From assembly GCA_032358165.1 (NCBI GenBank), contig JAALGY010000052.1, positions 1-64,000 on the forward strand: 64,000 nt of DNA. Reading direction: 5' to 3'. The notes beneath the pieces were generated by a model, which saw only the letters and a list, made by a program, of their open reading frames with translations, was not told the origin of the DNA and did not search any database. The position numbers were made by a program, and so were the translations under genes. The DNA is from Diplosphaera chodatii. Lineage: Eukaryota; Chlorophyta; Trebouxiophyceae; Prasiolales; Stichococcaceae. Positions 40,301 through 55,300 of this stretch are shown here, in pieces (position 1 is the first letter of the stretch; every line of letters begins with the position of its first letter).

Positions 40301-43300
40301 GTGGCGGGCTGGGCGGTGGGCTGGGCGGCGGGCTGGGTGGTGGGCTGGGTGGCGGGCTGGGCGGTGGGCTGGGCGGCGGGCTGGGAGGCGGCGATGGCGG
40401 GGGTGCAAGCGGAGGGCTGCACGGTGACACCGCAGTTCAGCAGATAGCACCACAGCACCAACAGCACCGTACTATGTATGAGATGCCATGACGCTTTGGA
40501 TGACACTCACCTGGGAGGCGGCTGCGGCGGTGGTCGGGGCGGCGGGCTCGGAGGGGGCTGGGGCGACGGAGCTGGCGGCGGCCTGCTGGGCGGCTGCGAG
40601 GTGTCCCTGAGCCCGGATGATTTTGGTGGCGGTGGCATCGCACCCTTCAGCGGCAGCGAGGAGGGTGGTCGCGGCGGCGAACTAGGAGGCGGGCGCGGGG
40701 GCGGCCTGTTTCAGCAGCTGGGCAACGCCGTTGCCATGGCGAAGACACTGACAGCCATGCTTGCATATCTGTGCCAGGCCAAAGCAGTGGCTGTCGATTT
40801 AGTCATAGGCTATGACTACTATGACTACTGCAAGGGTGCACGTGAGTGTTCTGAGCCAGGTGACTGGCGGCACGTTGGTGGAGTGAGGCTGACCTTGGAG
40901 GTGGGCTGGGCGGCGGGCGGGCTTGCTCGCAGTCCTCATCGGCTCCTTTCTTGCCTGCGGATCCTTTCGCGGAGTCTTTGGCTGCCTTGTCCTTGGGGCA
41001 CCTTGCCTCCTACGCGCAAGGATCGACAGCAGGGTCCCGATCGACAACCCTTGACGGCTTCTCGGCATGCTACGAAGCTCTGCAGCTGCTGTGCACATGC
41101 ATTGACAGCGTTGGAGGCTTGCCGTACGCCAGTGTTCAAGGTTTGACCTGCTGTCATGTGACCACTACACCTTCGGGTCTTCCTTCTTGTTGCCAGCCGC
41201 CAGCAGTCGCCGCGCTGATCCGGCGCCTGCTGCGTGCCCGGCGCGCGGCAGCATCGTTTCGGCAAGGCCGTGCGAGACCGCAGCAGCACCGGCGGCAGCG
41301 CCGCCCTTCTGAGCACCTTCTTGATGAGTGGCGTACGCGCCGCAGGCCAGGACCAGGGCCAGAGCCGCGGCAAGACAGCAGCGCCTCAGGCTGCTCGCTG
41401 CCGGACGCATTACGCTAGCTAGCTGCAGACCAGACGGGCAGCGTGATGAGCGATGTTTCGGTGGTTTGCATGCAGAAGTGCCTGTTGAAAGGCGCATCAC
41501 GTCAGCCCTCGCGGTTCAAGGCGTGCAGGCGCGGACTCGGCAGCTCAGGACATAGTGTCAGCTCATCATATGCACAGCTATTGCATGTTAAAGCGAGTGC
41601 ACGCGGAGCGCGCTCAGTGAAGCGCTGCGTCCACGCTCGCGTGATGAGAGGCCTGTCTATCCAGCACACGCTGATGCCCTCACAACACTGCCCCACTTTG
41701 AGCGCCGCCTGGTCTGCTGGCTGCTTCATCCTCTCGTGTTACACGGCAGAAGCGCCTTCAATCGATCCTGATCTTGCAGTGGAGGCCTTCTGCACAACAT
41801 ATGCGGACCAAAGCGCGTGAGCAGCAGCAGGTTTATTCCGTTCACACCTCCGTACTTTGTCTTGTCTTGACGAGGCCTTGCGATCGCTGGTCCTGCATGC
41901 GCTGTGCGCACTCCGTTGGTTCGTCGGTCACACGTGGATTGCTTGGCGCGGCGCAACTTGCAAAATGTTCAGGTTCTGCTGGCCTCCAGTAGCGACGTCG
42001 ACGTAGGGCCCGGGTGCAGTGTACCAAATTTAAAGTGCGCTGTACTGGTCTGAGATATTTGTGGCATCATCTTGTGCCTTCCCGGTTGTCGGACGTTGAC
42101 CAGAACGGACGGCACAGACAAGCAAGGGGAATGTTCCTCATCACCAAAAGGAGACGCCTGACAGTAGTGCATGCGTGCACCAAACTGACAGCAGCACGCT
42201 TAACGGTGCGCCTGGGCACTGAGCATGCAGTTCGCCAAGAATTGCATCTCGGGTGAGTGGTCATTCCACATAAAGTCTGTCCATGGGTGGTCACTTGGAC
42301 TGCACAGCTGCCTTGTGGACTGGTAGGCTGCCGAAGAACGCAGCTGAGCTGGCGCAGCATGCAGCACATGTGGCGCCGCTGCTGCGGGGGTTGACTGCAT
42401 GCCGACTCGTTCCAAACAGCTGAGCAGCAGTCGAGCAGTAGGAACACCAGGTCCGACCCAGGCAGCGCAATTAGTGCCCGCAGCCACGTCTGATTTGCAC
42501 ATGCGCCGCCGCGATGCTGGGTGCTGCGCTGCCAGGCCGTGCTCCGTGCGCGTCACTGCCGCCCCGGCATGCTGATGGACAGCCCCTTCTGGATCTGCCC
42601 CCACCCGATGAGCCGCCAGTGCTTCTCCACCCGCCGGCTCAGCGCGATCTTCTCCCCCTCCTTGGTGCACACCGGCGACGTCAGCTGCAGCTTCGCCAGG
42701 TCGCCCTTCACCTGCAAGCGGGTCGCGCACGGTTGAGCGCCTGCCCGTATTTGCCACACAGAAAACGCAGCAGGTGCGCCGCCAGTCAGTTCGCCTCCTG
42801 GGACACTTGGCACCTGTGCTAGGCAGCGGCGGCACCCTCTGCTCAAGCAGCTGGCAGCGACTCAAGACAGGAGTGCTCCGGAGCTGTGGAACACAGAAAG
42901 GGTTTAGGGTGCAGGGCCGACGCACCGCGAGGACCTTGGCGCCGGTGCACATGGAGCCGATGTTGAGCATCAGCACCTCCGACTTGCTGAGCTTGGTCAC
43001 CTTGCCCTGCTTCTCGCCGCTCTGCGCACCGATAGGACCCCGGGTGAGCGCAGTGATGGCGGACATCCGTGTTCTCACAGCAGCGGGAGCTCGGGGCGCA
43101 GGGCACAGCACCTGGTGACGCCAGCCACATGCAGCGCTGGGCACAGACCGGCAACCGTTGCAGTCATGGCCCAGCACCCAGTAAAGTGTCTGTGCCCCAA
43201 CAGGGCCAGGGCCGCTCCCATGCCGCGGCTGCAGCCGTTCTTGTCCAGCAGAGTGTGCGACAGCAGAGAGCAGGCGCACCGTGGTGCGCACGCCCAGCAG

Positions 43301-46300
43301 CCGGCGCAGCAGGAAGAAGTTGATCTCCAGCTCGGTGAAGACGTCGGGCAGCGCGCCCACCTCCCCCAGCACCTGCCCCACCAGCCGGTCCGCCCGCGTC
43401 AGCGTGGGGTCCACCTGCGAGCGGTGCCGTGCGATCATGAGGTACAGGCGGCGCTCACATGCAAAGCGTTGCCACTGGCATGGCCACATGATGGCGCTCA
43501 GCAGTAGCACAGCCCCTCCCCCCGCTCCAAGAAAGTCGAGAGGTGGAGTGTGCAAAGCAGCGGGCCATGTCCACCAAGTCGCACCCAGATGGCAGGGCAC
43601 GACAGGAGCGCCAACAGGGTCATGCAGCAACGCGGTGGGGCGCTGAGCGCGACGCCTCACCGTCATGCCCACGCCGATGAGGCCGCCCGGCACCGCGTAC
43701 TGCAGCGCGTTGTCCTCCGCTTTCAGCGACACGATGCGGGAGTAGATGGGCAGGCACGCCGCGCGCCCCTCCGCGTCCTTCGTCACGATCCCCGGCCGCA
43801 CCTCCACCTCCTGCCCCATCTTCAGCACCCCCTGCAGTGCGGCGGCAAGGCTGCATGACGCCCTTGGGATGGCAAAGCATTTTTAAGCGTCTGACCTGGA
43901 CCCCGGATTGGAGCAATGGTGCCTCTGGTGCTCTGGCAGGGCACCAGTCGTAAACTGAACCCCGAAACAGCCCTTGACATATGCGACTGCCTTGACATAT
44001 GCGACTGCACGTGGGTGCATACTGATGCACCACAACAGCGGCAGGATCCTTTACCTGCAGGATGGACCCGCCGGCGACACCGCCCTGCAGCTCCTCCACC
44101 TCCGAGCCGGGCTTGTTGACGTCGAAGGAGCGGATGACGATCATCTGCGGCGGCGACGTGAAGTCCCTGCGCGTTTGCACACGTGTGTCAGTCAGCCTCG
44201 TGCCATCCGTGCAGCTGAGCACTGTGGCAGGCGTGACGGCGCTCTGACACTCAGGCTCGTACAGCAGGCGAGCGGGGTCAGATGAATCGGCAGCCAGGTC
44301 GGCGCACCGCACGGGCACCGGGATCTTCTTCACGATGTACTCGCACACAGCGTCGATGTTGTACTTGAGCTGCGCTGAAATGGGCACCACGGGCGCGCCC
44401 TCTGCAATGGTCCCCTGTAGGCAAGCATATGTGCACTCTGCAAATCTGCTACTGCCGGTCCAGCTGTGCTGATGGTGTGCAAAGCAGTCATCGCAGAGGC
44501 TAGCGCTTGCCAGCTAGCTGGGTGAGTGCCTATGACAGCATGCTAATACACAAGGAGGACACAGGCTGCCGCCTACCTGGATGAAGGACTGGATCTGGTC
44601 GTGCTGCGTGGTGGCCTTGGTCTCATCTATGAGATCGATCTTGTTTTGCAGGATGATGATGTGCTTCAGCTGCATGATTTCCACGGCTGCCAAGTGCTCT
44701 GCAGTGGCAGGAACATACCACGCCATCAGATTGTCGGCCATGTGCAGCTCTGCTGATCGACAAGATGCAAGGGTACAAAGCTGCAGGATGGAGCATTGAC
44801 ATGATGCATCAAGGGCTTGCAGCATCAACTGCAGCTCCACCACAACCACTGGCACCTGATGTCTGCGGCTGCGGGCACGTCTCATTGGCGGCGATCAGCA
44901 GGAAGGCGCCATCCATGACCGCCGCGCCGTTCAGCATGGTGGCCATCAGGATGTCGTGCCCGGGGCAGTCCACGAAGGACACGTGGCGCAGGAGCTCCAT
45001 GGCGCCGCCCTCGAAGCCGGGCACGTCGCACGCCGGGCTGTCCTCCTTCGACGAGCCGTACGCCTTGTAGCAGGCGGGCCTGCAGGGTGGGTAGCTCACA
45101 CCCTCAGCGGTGCTTGGCTGCGTTGTTAGTGATTTGCAGGCGCTGTACTCGTTCTCAAGCTGCAGGCATTTGTCAGGGACGAACAGACTGATGCTGTGCA
45201 AGGGCTCCGGCACAGGCGGAACCTGCACGGGTTGAGAGTGACATGGCCGCTCTCCCATGCGGGCTCTCACCGGGGGCAGCGGGGGCTGGCTGCCTTGAAG
45301 ATCTTCGCGTTGGCGTAGCCGAGCTTGATGGTAATGTTGCGCTCCAGCTCGTTTTTGAAGCGCACCGTCTGCACCCCTGAGATGGCCTTCACCACCGTGG
45401 ACTTGCCGTGCGCCACATGGCCAATCGTGCCTGTGAAAGTGCCGGGAATGCTTCACGACTCTGTGTACGAGGCTGTCAACACAGCCAGCTCCAGTAGATG
45501 TGTTAGTACCATGTAGTGCCAACTTGCACGCGTCACCCGCTCAAACTGCTGCGAAAACTGCTGCGCTCACCGATGTTGATGGTCGCCTGCCGCGAGATGA
45601 CCTCCGGTGTCAGCGGCGTCAGCTCATCAACCTTGAGGTTTGTCAAATCCTGCACCCACGTGGCAGACAGCCGAGTTCGCACTTGGATTGCTGCAGCAGG
45701 TTGCAGTGCCCTGACATGCAGACATGCAATGTGCAGCGCATGCCATGCACAGACCTGCTCCCTGAGTTTCTTGGACATGGCGGCCCAGCCAGCGCCACGC
45801 GGGCGCTTGTTTCCGCCTCCTGGGCCTGTTGCTGTGAGTTCCGCACACCCAGAAACGAAGGGTCAGAACTGCAGGCTGCACTGAGGAGCCCGATGGCAGC
45901 TGAGAATGGTGGCGGCCAGCGCGATTGCCACTGTTCGAGCACTGGCAACGCTCAGCACGAAGCTATCAGATACGAACGCTTCTCGTGCAGACCGATGCTG
46001 AGCACCCTGCTCAGCGAAGCCGCATGTGGAGGCAAGAGTAAGGAGAATACGCTGTGTGCGGTAGGTTTAACAGGAGGCCGTTGTACTTTGACCAGGATGC
46101 ATCCAACGTTTCGGTTGCGGTGCATGTGTTGCAACTGCGACACGCACGGTGGTGTAGAGGCACATGGAGATTACAGCGTGCTCGCATGAGCACAACGTTT
46201 GCTGCACAAAGAGCCTGGCGCTGCGGGCGACCAGCATGTCATGTCCAGCAGCAGCCCCAGCCGCTGCACAGCTATCCTGCCGCTATCTGCGCTTCAGCCC

Positions 46301-49300
46301 AGCACCTCCTGCGGCAACGTCGTCTCGAAATACATCACCCCCTGCTCGTCGTTCTTGACCGCCACCTGCAGAGAGCGCCCCCGTATGTCAATCCCTCGCA
46401 CACATTGTCCAGGGTGACAGACGACCAGACTACAGACGCGCTCATCAGAAACAGCATACATAATATGCCGGTTCTCTGCATGCACACCAACGTTGGCTGT
46501 GCATATGGTGTGCGGGTCCCGTATCCAAACCTGCAGCGAGCCGTGCGGGGCGGCGGGATTGTGCAGCGCCTGGTTCTGCACGGTCCCCAGCTCTCCAGTT
46601 GCCATTGCGCCCGGCGCGATGGGCTCAAATCCAAGCGTCTGCAGGGCCACAAGCGTTCAGCAAGGTCGGCTCCACAGCACCTTGCATAAGACCCGCACCA
46701 TGACGAAGCGCACATCAGCGACGATCAAGCAATCGTTTGACAGCTCAACTGACGTGTGCATCCTGCACCAACAGGACATGGCAGGACTGTGCTGGCGGTC
46801 TCGACAGCGGATACCTGCGACGCAGGCGCCAGGCCCATCGCATTCTTGTTGAACTGCACCATGAAGTTGTGCAGCGTGGCGCCCGAGCCGTTGCGCGCCG
46901 TCAGCCGCAGCACCGGGTTCCCGTCGCCGCCCCGCACCCAGGCGCCCTCCAGCGACAGCCCATTGGAGGTCTCTGCGATGCAGGGCAGTGCAGGGGTGAG
47001 ATGTGGCCGAGATCCCTGGCGGCAGGGACCAGCTGCAGGGCCATGATCCTCGTGCCGCCCGCCACTGAACAGACCCTGCAATGTGAACAGCGCAAGGGGA
47101 CACCTGAACCTGCCACGGCCTGGGACGGGATTGACGCCTGACACATGCCCGCAGCCCAAATGCGGCAGATTGCCCACCTGGCGACAGCAGCGTCTGCTGC
47201 TGCTGCGGCTGCTGCTGTGGCGGCGCGGCTGCTGACGACGCGTGGAGCTCCTGCAGCGGGTCCAAAGCCAGCCCCGCCGCAGGCGCCGACGGGGTGCTCA
47301 GGTCATCCATGCCGAGCTCATCGAGGCCCAGGCCCAGGCCACCCAGGCTGTGGCCTGCAAACATTGACACAAGTGAATCTCACAGCCAGTGTATGCACAC
47401 TTTGCGCCATTGTGCGGGGTTTCTGATGCCGCGGCAGTGGCTCGCGCGGTGCAACATGGCTTAATGAGCGTGCGGCTGCCAGCGGCGCCAGAGCTGCAGA
47501 GACGCATGTTGACTGCAGACATGCGGCCTTGGTGTCCCACAGTTCAGCAGCGTGCGGCCATCTTGGCCACTGCTGCACAGCAGATGAAATCAGAATTGGG
47601 CATCAGCATGCCTGTGGAGGCTGTTGCCGTCGGCTGGGCTTCAGGCTGCTCGTCATCGCCGCCCAAGTCCAGCAGATCCATCAGGTTTTCTACTTGGGGC
47701 GGCGGCTGCGCCTGCATATGCACTCACCAGAGGATTCAGTCAACTGAAGTCGATAGGGAACAAGGCAGAGACTCCGTTCGCGCCCATAACAATGGTCAGT
47801 CTGGACCAGGTGTCACTCTGTAAGTGCACAGCTGCCTCACTGCCAGGCGGGGCTTGCCTTCGCTGATGGCGGCTGGTCTGAGGGCTGCACAGACGAGGAA
47901 CCATCCTCGCTGGCGGCAACTGATGCGTCATCCGCCTGCGAGCAACCAGGAGCCCAGTTGGACTTCTAGTCGAGGCTGGTCTGGTTGTACCTCCACGTGC
48001 GCGCTTCGTGAATATAGGCGCGGCCTCATCGGTGCTCTGCGAGCGGCAGTCTGCCCAACCATCTGAGCCCTGCGACTGACAGCTGCAGCGCACAAACCCC
48101 GCAACTGCAGCACCTCTCAGCGAGCGTGACGGCAGCCGGCAGTTCATGGCCCGCTGGCACTTGCCACGCAGAGTGATGCTGCAACCACAAAGCGATGCCC
48201 AACCAGGAAGGGCGACTTACCGCGCGCGGCGCGTCCACCGAGTCGACCTGCAGCACGTCCGGCCGAACGCGCGACGCAAACGCCTCGGGCGGCTTCTGGT
48301 ACACCGACGCCAGCATGCCCAGGTTGGCGAACAGCGTGCTGAGCAGCTGCGGGTCCAGCGCCGAGGAGGTGTCCTCGATGGTGGGCTTCGCCGCCAGCAC
48401 CATCGCCTTTGCCGCTGCAGGACACCGAAGCAGCGACATTTAAAGCGTCCTTCCGAGGGGCATTGTGCAGGAGATGTGTCACATCTGATGATCCTCTTGC
48501 CAGCACCAGTGTCTACACATGCCCAGTCCTGTATCTAGAGCCCAGCTGCAGTGCTTGGACCACGGTCAAGAGCATCGAACACAACATGAACTGATAGGGT
48601 GCCACGCACCCTCTGGGTCTGTCGACAGCAGGCGCCAGTAGATGAAGGCGCGGTCCCGCAGGTCCGGGTCGTCTGTCGACTGCAGACGCGCATGCCACAC
48701 CACCCGTGTCAGTGGCGGCGCAGCCACTACGGCAGCGCACACCCTGACGTGCAGTTGCTGGCCCCGCGTCAAAGCCCCCATCTCACGAGGTTGCGAAAAC
48801 ACCAATGCAGGTCGTACACTGATGCCTTTGACCATGCTAGAAGTCACGCATGGAGCCCGTACCTGCGTCGCGTACGTCAGCACCAGCTGTATCATGGCCT
48901 GCGGCTTGCCGGTCGGCTTCTTCAGGAACAGCTTCACCGCCGCCGACACCAGCTGCAGCTGCACCTGCGGCACGACGGAAGGCACCGCTGATCAGCAGAC
49001 GTGCGGCCATGTACAGGGGCTGCCGCAGGATGATGATGTCTAACCAGATCACCGTGCCGCGTCCAAACAGGCAGCAGCGTGTGCATGTGCGACGCAACAG
49101 CTGCGCAGCGACCGTGGCTGGTAAATGGGCTGGGTGCGCACCACGATGGGCTCCTCCGGGAAGGCGTCGATGAAAGTCTCCAGCAGGTCGTCGGCGTTGT
49201 CGATGCGGTCGGCGTACTCGCCTGATGTCGTTGGCGCAGAATTGGGGTTAAGGGTGGCTCAGGGTGGGTCGCCCACAGCACTCAGAAGAAGTCGCACAGC

Positions 49301-52300
49301 ATGGAGTGGTGCCCAGGACATGTGGCATGCAGCTGCCGGCCTCAAATGGGGCAGGCAGCGATCGCAGACAGCAAGCGAAGCAGCAGGAGCTGCTCACCCA
49401 GCACCCACACCATGGCCGCCTTGGCCTCCGGCTCGTCCAGCGTGTCGAGGTTCTCGCACAGCAGCGAAATGATGCCCTCGTACCTGCAGCGGCAGTGCAG
49501 CAGTGCCTTGCAAGGATTGCACCAAGAGCGCAGTCGGCCATGACATGACGAGCTCAGGCCGGTGCGCACGAATCCAGCCCTGCGCCTGCTACACAATCAT
49601 GTAACAGAGGTGCATAGTAGGGGCAATGCATAGTAGGGGCAAAGACGGCCCCAGTCGGCATGCTTGGCAGGCAGAAGCTCGCAGCTATGTGCGACGTGAG
49701 GTGCAGTGCACACTGCAGAAGCTGATCAATGCACCACCATGTATTCGCCACTTGGCAGCCGTCCCAGCAGGCAGCTTGAGCAGACAGGCAGCGGCGGGAC
49801 CAGCACGGGCGGCGCACTTGTTGGGGTACTTGCGGAAGATGTCGCGCACCACCACCACCGTCTCCTGCACCACGTAGCTCACGCGCCCCTTGATCAGCTC
49901 CACCAGCACGTTGATGCAGCGCTCCGCGGCGACGTCCAGGTTGACGGCGCACCGCCCGATGGCGCGCACCGCCTGTCGGTTCAGGCTGTCAAAGTGTGTT
50001 GCAATTGTCGCTGGCAGACCTGTTTCGAGGCCAGTCAGCCCTGGAATGCAGGGTGTCTACATGAGTCATGCTGCACGACCACTTGCATTTGGCATCCGGC
50101 TCAGGATGCTTGACAAGGTTGCGTGCATGAGCACCGCGGCGCCAGAGGCGGCTGGGCTGCCGCTGCATGCCGTCAGGGTTCAGGGTGCAGGGCCCACCTT
50201 GCGCACAAACTCCACGTCGACCTCCGATGCGTACTCTTTGAGCTCCATGAGCACCTGGACGGCCAGGCGAGCTCCGCATCAGCTTCAATCACGAGAGCGT
50301 CAGCCATCTGTGCTTGTCTGGATGGCAAATCTTGTCACACAGGAGAGGCACCTGACCTATCTGGCGGGCACAGTGCCATGCACACCTGGTCGATGTTCTG
50401 TGCAGAGGCCAGCTTGACCATGATCTCCAGCTTCTCGAGCTTCACATACGATGGGTCGTTATATCTGCAGAACAACACCTGCAGAACAGGGAGCGTTTTA
50501 ACATAATATCCAGAAGCAGGATCCATCACAGTGAGCAACTCACACCAGCAGATGTGCAGCATGCAGATGGGTTTCGGTGCAATGCTGACAAGTGGCGACG
50601 GTCCGCACCTTGACCTCGTTGGCCAGCAGGTCTGGATATCTCTGCACTATGATGTTGATGTTGCGCAGCGCCACATACCTGGCGACACAGCAGCATCTGC
50701 CATCAGAAATTCGACCTTGCACTACAGTGCTGCTGACACTGCAGAATGCAACACAGCCAGCGCAGCAGCCGAGACGACCCGTGGTTGTGCCACAGAGGCA
50801 TGACGAGCGCGCACTGGATTTCTGGCTCTGCAGCAAGCAGCGTGACGAGGCTGGGCGTGATCTTGCGCAGCAGCGCCCTGTCCGGCGACTCGGCACCGAT
50901 CACCTCCAACTGTCGGAAGATGACCTGCGGCATGCTTTCAATACTGTTTTCCAGAGACCATCTCGTGCAGTCCATGGTATCAGACCCACATACACAAACA
51001 TGTGAGCCAGAAGAGCCTTTACCTAAGAAGAGCGGTCTTGGCATGCATGGTGAGCGCAAAGGGCAGAATGTCATTACAGACACCGCGATTGATGGCGTTG
51101 GCACCACAGCAGCCTGACTCGGACCTTGACAGCTGACAGCACGACGGCGGAGTTGGCGTGCTGCAGGCGCGGCGTGACGCGCTCGATGATTGCCTCGGCG
51201 TCTTTGGGGCTCTCCGCCTGGAACCCGGCGAGCGCGTCCAGGATGAACACCTGCGGGTGCGTCAACACAGACCTCGCCGCTGGCGGCCGCAGCGGACAGC
51301 AGGCAGCGGTGCGCGTGCCAGCAAACAGGGCATGGCAGGCTGACGCTGGTGCTGTGGGGCACGCTGCAATGTCAGTGTGCTCAGGGCGGGCGAGCAGGGC
51401 AAGCACAGCAGCCGCCGCAACACAAAGACGCTGCACCGATGTTGACCGCCAATGTTGACGCACCTGGCCCCACTCCGTGCACTCGTTCAGCGCCCGCAAC
51501 AGCTTGAACAGCAGCGCCGGCGTGAAGCGCACCACCTCGTAGGCCGCGTTCTCCCGGATCTCCGTCAGCGCGCACAGCGCGTTGGCGACGACCATCGGGT
51601 TTGAGTCGCCCAGCAGGTCCTGCACATGATTGAGCCTCTGGGGCCTCTAGTCTACAATCAAAGTGACTAGCAACGTTCGGCGTGATGAACATAAACCCTA
51701 GGGAGGTCACAGTTGCCCGACCACTGCAGCGGCCTGACGCGTGCTAGTTGCTGGTCGTCAACAGAGGTGCACGGCAGCCACGAGGGGCGTTAAAAAGAGG
51801 CACACCACGAGGGTGTCCAGGAAGCCGCGGTCCTGCACCAGCTCTGCATTGATGTCAAACAGCTTGGCGACGCAAATGGCCGCCGTCTTCCTGACGTACG
51901 GGTCATCATCCTGTGTGGTTTACACCAGGGCATCAGCGTCCTGAATCGCCTCAAATGCTCCGATGTTGCCTGGTACAACACAGCACACATGACGAGAGGC
52001 ATGACGAGCCGCGCCTTTGCGCACAACAAGGCAGAAGCCTGCTGCCGTACCTTGAGGCACCGCTGCAGCGGGTCGCACAGGTACTCTGTGATTTTGTCCA
52101 CCCTGCAGTGAGCAGAGAGAGCACGGTCGTTCAGAAACCAGATCATTCAGATCATCCGACCGTTTGCAGCATGCTGTGGGGACTTGAACCAAGTCGGTGT
52201 GATACCTGCAGTGCAGCTGCCTACAAACATGCCCCATCCATCCGATGCGGCAGGCACCCACCTGATGCAGCCCATGGTCCGCACAGCCAGCGCCCTGATC

Positions 52301-55300
52301 AGCGGGTTGGGCTCGGCAGAGTCCCTGCACGACGCAGCATGACACACTCAGAGTTGACCCATGCCGCAGCACACAGGTCAAACGGACCTGCTCCACCAAA
52401 CGACGAGACAGACATGATGGTTGATTAGCAAATATGTACAAAAGCAACCAGTTTTCCGTCTACAACACACTTTCGTGGGGCCGCACCGCACAAAGGTGTT
52501 GACGGCCATGATGGCCAGGTCCGGCTGCGTCTTGGCGTAGTTGATGAGGTACAGGTAAACCAGCTTCTTGAGCTCCAGGTCCTCCGTCTGCATGCAGTTG
52601 ACGACGTCCGGGAACAGCATCGACACATCCTTGCCCACCGTCATCGCCGCGATGACCTTCTTGACCGCGGCCTTGCGCTTGCCGCGGTCCATGGTGCGCA
52701 GCTCCTCCTTGAGCTCATGGATCTCGCCTGCGTGCGGAAGGGGAAGAGGTTTGTCACAGTCAGCAGCAAACTCAGCAGCATCGTGCGCGGTCTGCTAGTG
52801 GTGTGTGTGCTCAGCACTGCAAGCATGGACAGCGGAGCTGTACCCTTCTTCGTCGTGGAGAAGAACTTCGCGTCGTGCGACATCGTGAGCTTCCTGCTTC
52901 ACGCCCTTCACAGCGCTGCTGGCTGGTCCAGGCCAGTTCACAGATCAGTTTTCGGCATCGGGCTGTGCAGCGGAGATTGGCTGACTGACGTACGCTTGCA
53001 GACCGAATATCAGATGAGTAGCAGCACAGACGCTGAGACTTCCAGCTCGACTGTCCTCCTACGTTCTGCAGACAAATTATCGATTGCTCAATATGAAACA
53101 ATGCCTCTTTCCAGCACCACCTCGCCTGGCCGCCCTGGCAGTAGTCAGACGCTATTGAAAAGCTACTACAACGGAAGTAGATGGAGCATCACAGTTGCCG
53201 GCTCGTGGCACAATGCTTTGTGCTAGTGACCCCGCTGACTGCATCGCAGAATAGGGCTTAGTCACCTGGCAAGTGCTGAGCTGCTGGCCGAGCTGCTGGC
53301 TCGTTTGGCGATGGTTATACCGCTGTGCTGGCGGTCGAAGTACGACCGTATGCAACATGGCAGCAGACTGTCAGCACCATCTGTCGAGGTGAGCTTGGGC
53401 AGGTGAGCCCTAGTGACCACGAATGCGCGCCGACCACGTGGAGCATTTAAAGCATATTGCACGAAGCCCCGCAACGGGCGGTATAAACACTGCATTCCAA
53501 TGCTGGTGGTGCAGCAGAACGGCGCCCGCTAACAACCCCTCTGTAGTGTGTGGCGGCATCAGCATCCGCAAAGTCTAACGACCCACCCAACTTGCACCGC
53601 GAGTCATCATAGGTAGCTGTACGACTCAATCATTTCAACTGCGCGCCGCTGCTGCATGTCAAAACCAGGCGACCCTGCCCTGTGTTCCTGGCGCCAAGGG
53701 GCGCAGAGACAGACCACGGGGTGCCCAGCCTAGTGCCGGGCTACCCCACACCTAATGCTGCTCACTGAGAGCCGGAGACACACGCTGGCCGAGGAGAAGT
53801 TGCTGCTAGATAACCGGAGACCTGAAAATTGGTGCAGCGGCCCGCCCAGGTCGCAGGCAGCAGGTTGGGCGGCCGTGCACAACAGACCCTAAGGGTATGG
53901 GTTGTCAGGAGGCGAGGCAGACCCGCTTCCAGGCAGGTCTGCAGCCTCTGTAACAATGTGCTTGCTGTGTCTTGACTGCTGCATGCGCGGCGCCAGACTG
54001 CTGGTTTGCTGCGCAGCTCGTCAGGCGTGCTGCAGCATCGCGAGCATCTTGTCCCGCACCGCCGGCGACAGCGTCGCGAGGTACGGCTGCCACTGCCCGC
54101 GATCTGTGAGGTCCGCCTGACACACATTGATGCCAAAACGCTCAGCGACACTCTGTGTTCTCAGATTGACCAAATGGCAAGGTGAACAGGTGATAGTACT
54201 TCTCCTTTTGAGAAGGAGTGTCAAAGCATGAGCGCAGTAAAGCCACGCTGATGCTGAAGCTGTGTGTTTTGGTGCATGTATGGGTGTGCACATGCACGGC
54301 TGGTATGCTGGACGAGCGGCGGGGCGAGTCCGTACCTTGTGCAGGTTGAGGATCTGCAGTATGTCGGCAGCCAGCACCTCGTTGTGCAGCGTCTGCCACG
54401 ACAGCACCGCCTCCACGATGCTTTTGAAGCTGGCCGCCGCTGCCTGTGGTTGGACAGCAGGCGCAGCTGATCAGCATGAACAACTTGGTCAAGTTTACTG
54501 GAGCCCTGGTGCCAAGATGGTGTCTGTACCAGTACTGCACTCCGCTGGCAGCGGGCGAACGTCCGCCAACAGGAACGGAGCAGCCTTGCCGAAGGGGCTC
54601 AAGCTTGCGAATCGGGCAGCGGGGTCGTGCAGAAGGGGCGGAAGCGGCCCGCGCCTGGGGGTTGTGGCGCACGGTGCTGCACAGCCCCTGGAACGCGTGC
54701 TCCTTCTCCACGCCGTCGTTCAGCAGCCGCAGCGCCGCGCACCAGGGCGCCAGAAAGTGCTCCAGGTGCGGCGCGACCTGCGGGGCATGGGGTGGGGATT
54801 TCTGAGCTGGGGCGTGAACGTCGCCAGGAAGCTAGGGGCGCGTGCGCCACCCTGCCCCGCAGTCATATAAGGTACGGCTGATCCGCAGGGATGCTTGCTC
54901 CGCAGCCGGACTGACACATGGCCACATGCGCACCACAGCGCCAAAACGGGTTCAAGGCCAGGATTTTCAAGGGACAAGACGGCAGGCGCACAGCAGGAGC
55001 CGGCGGTAAGCGGCGGGGGTACGTGGTCAGGGACCGGGGGTCGGGCCAATTGGAATCTTTCGCACCTGCGCGGGGCACACCCAGGCGATGCGGCCGAGGG
55101 TGATGGCGGCGTTCTCCACCAGGCTGCGGGGCATGGCGCCGGGCGCCGCGCCCAGGATCGGTACCAGCCGCTCCGCCACGGGCGCCGCGAAGGGCGCCAG
55201 CTCCTCGGGCCGCTGCTTGATCGCCAGCTCGCCTGCGGGGGGGTGTGACCAGGGTCTGGGGGTGGTGTTCGACGACACGTTGTTCGAAAGTGCTGTTGGT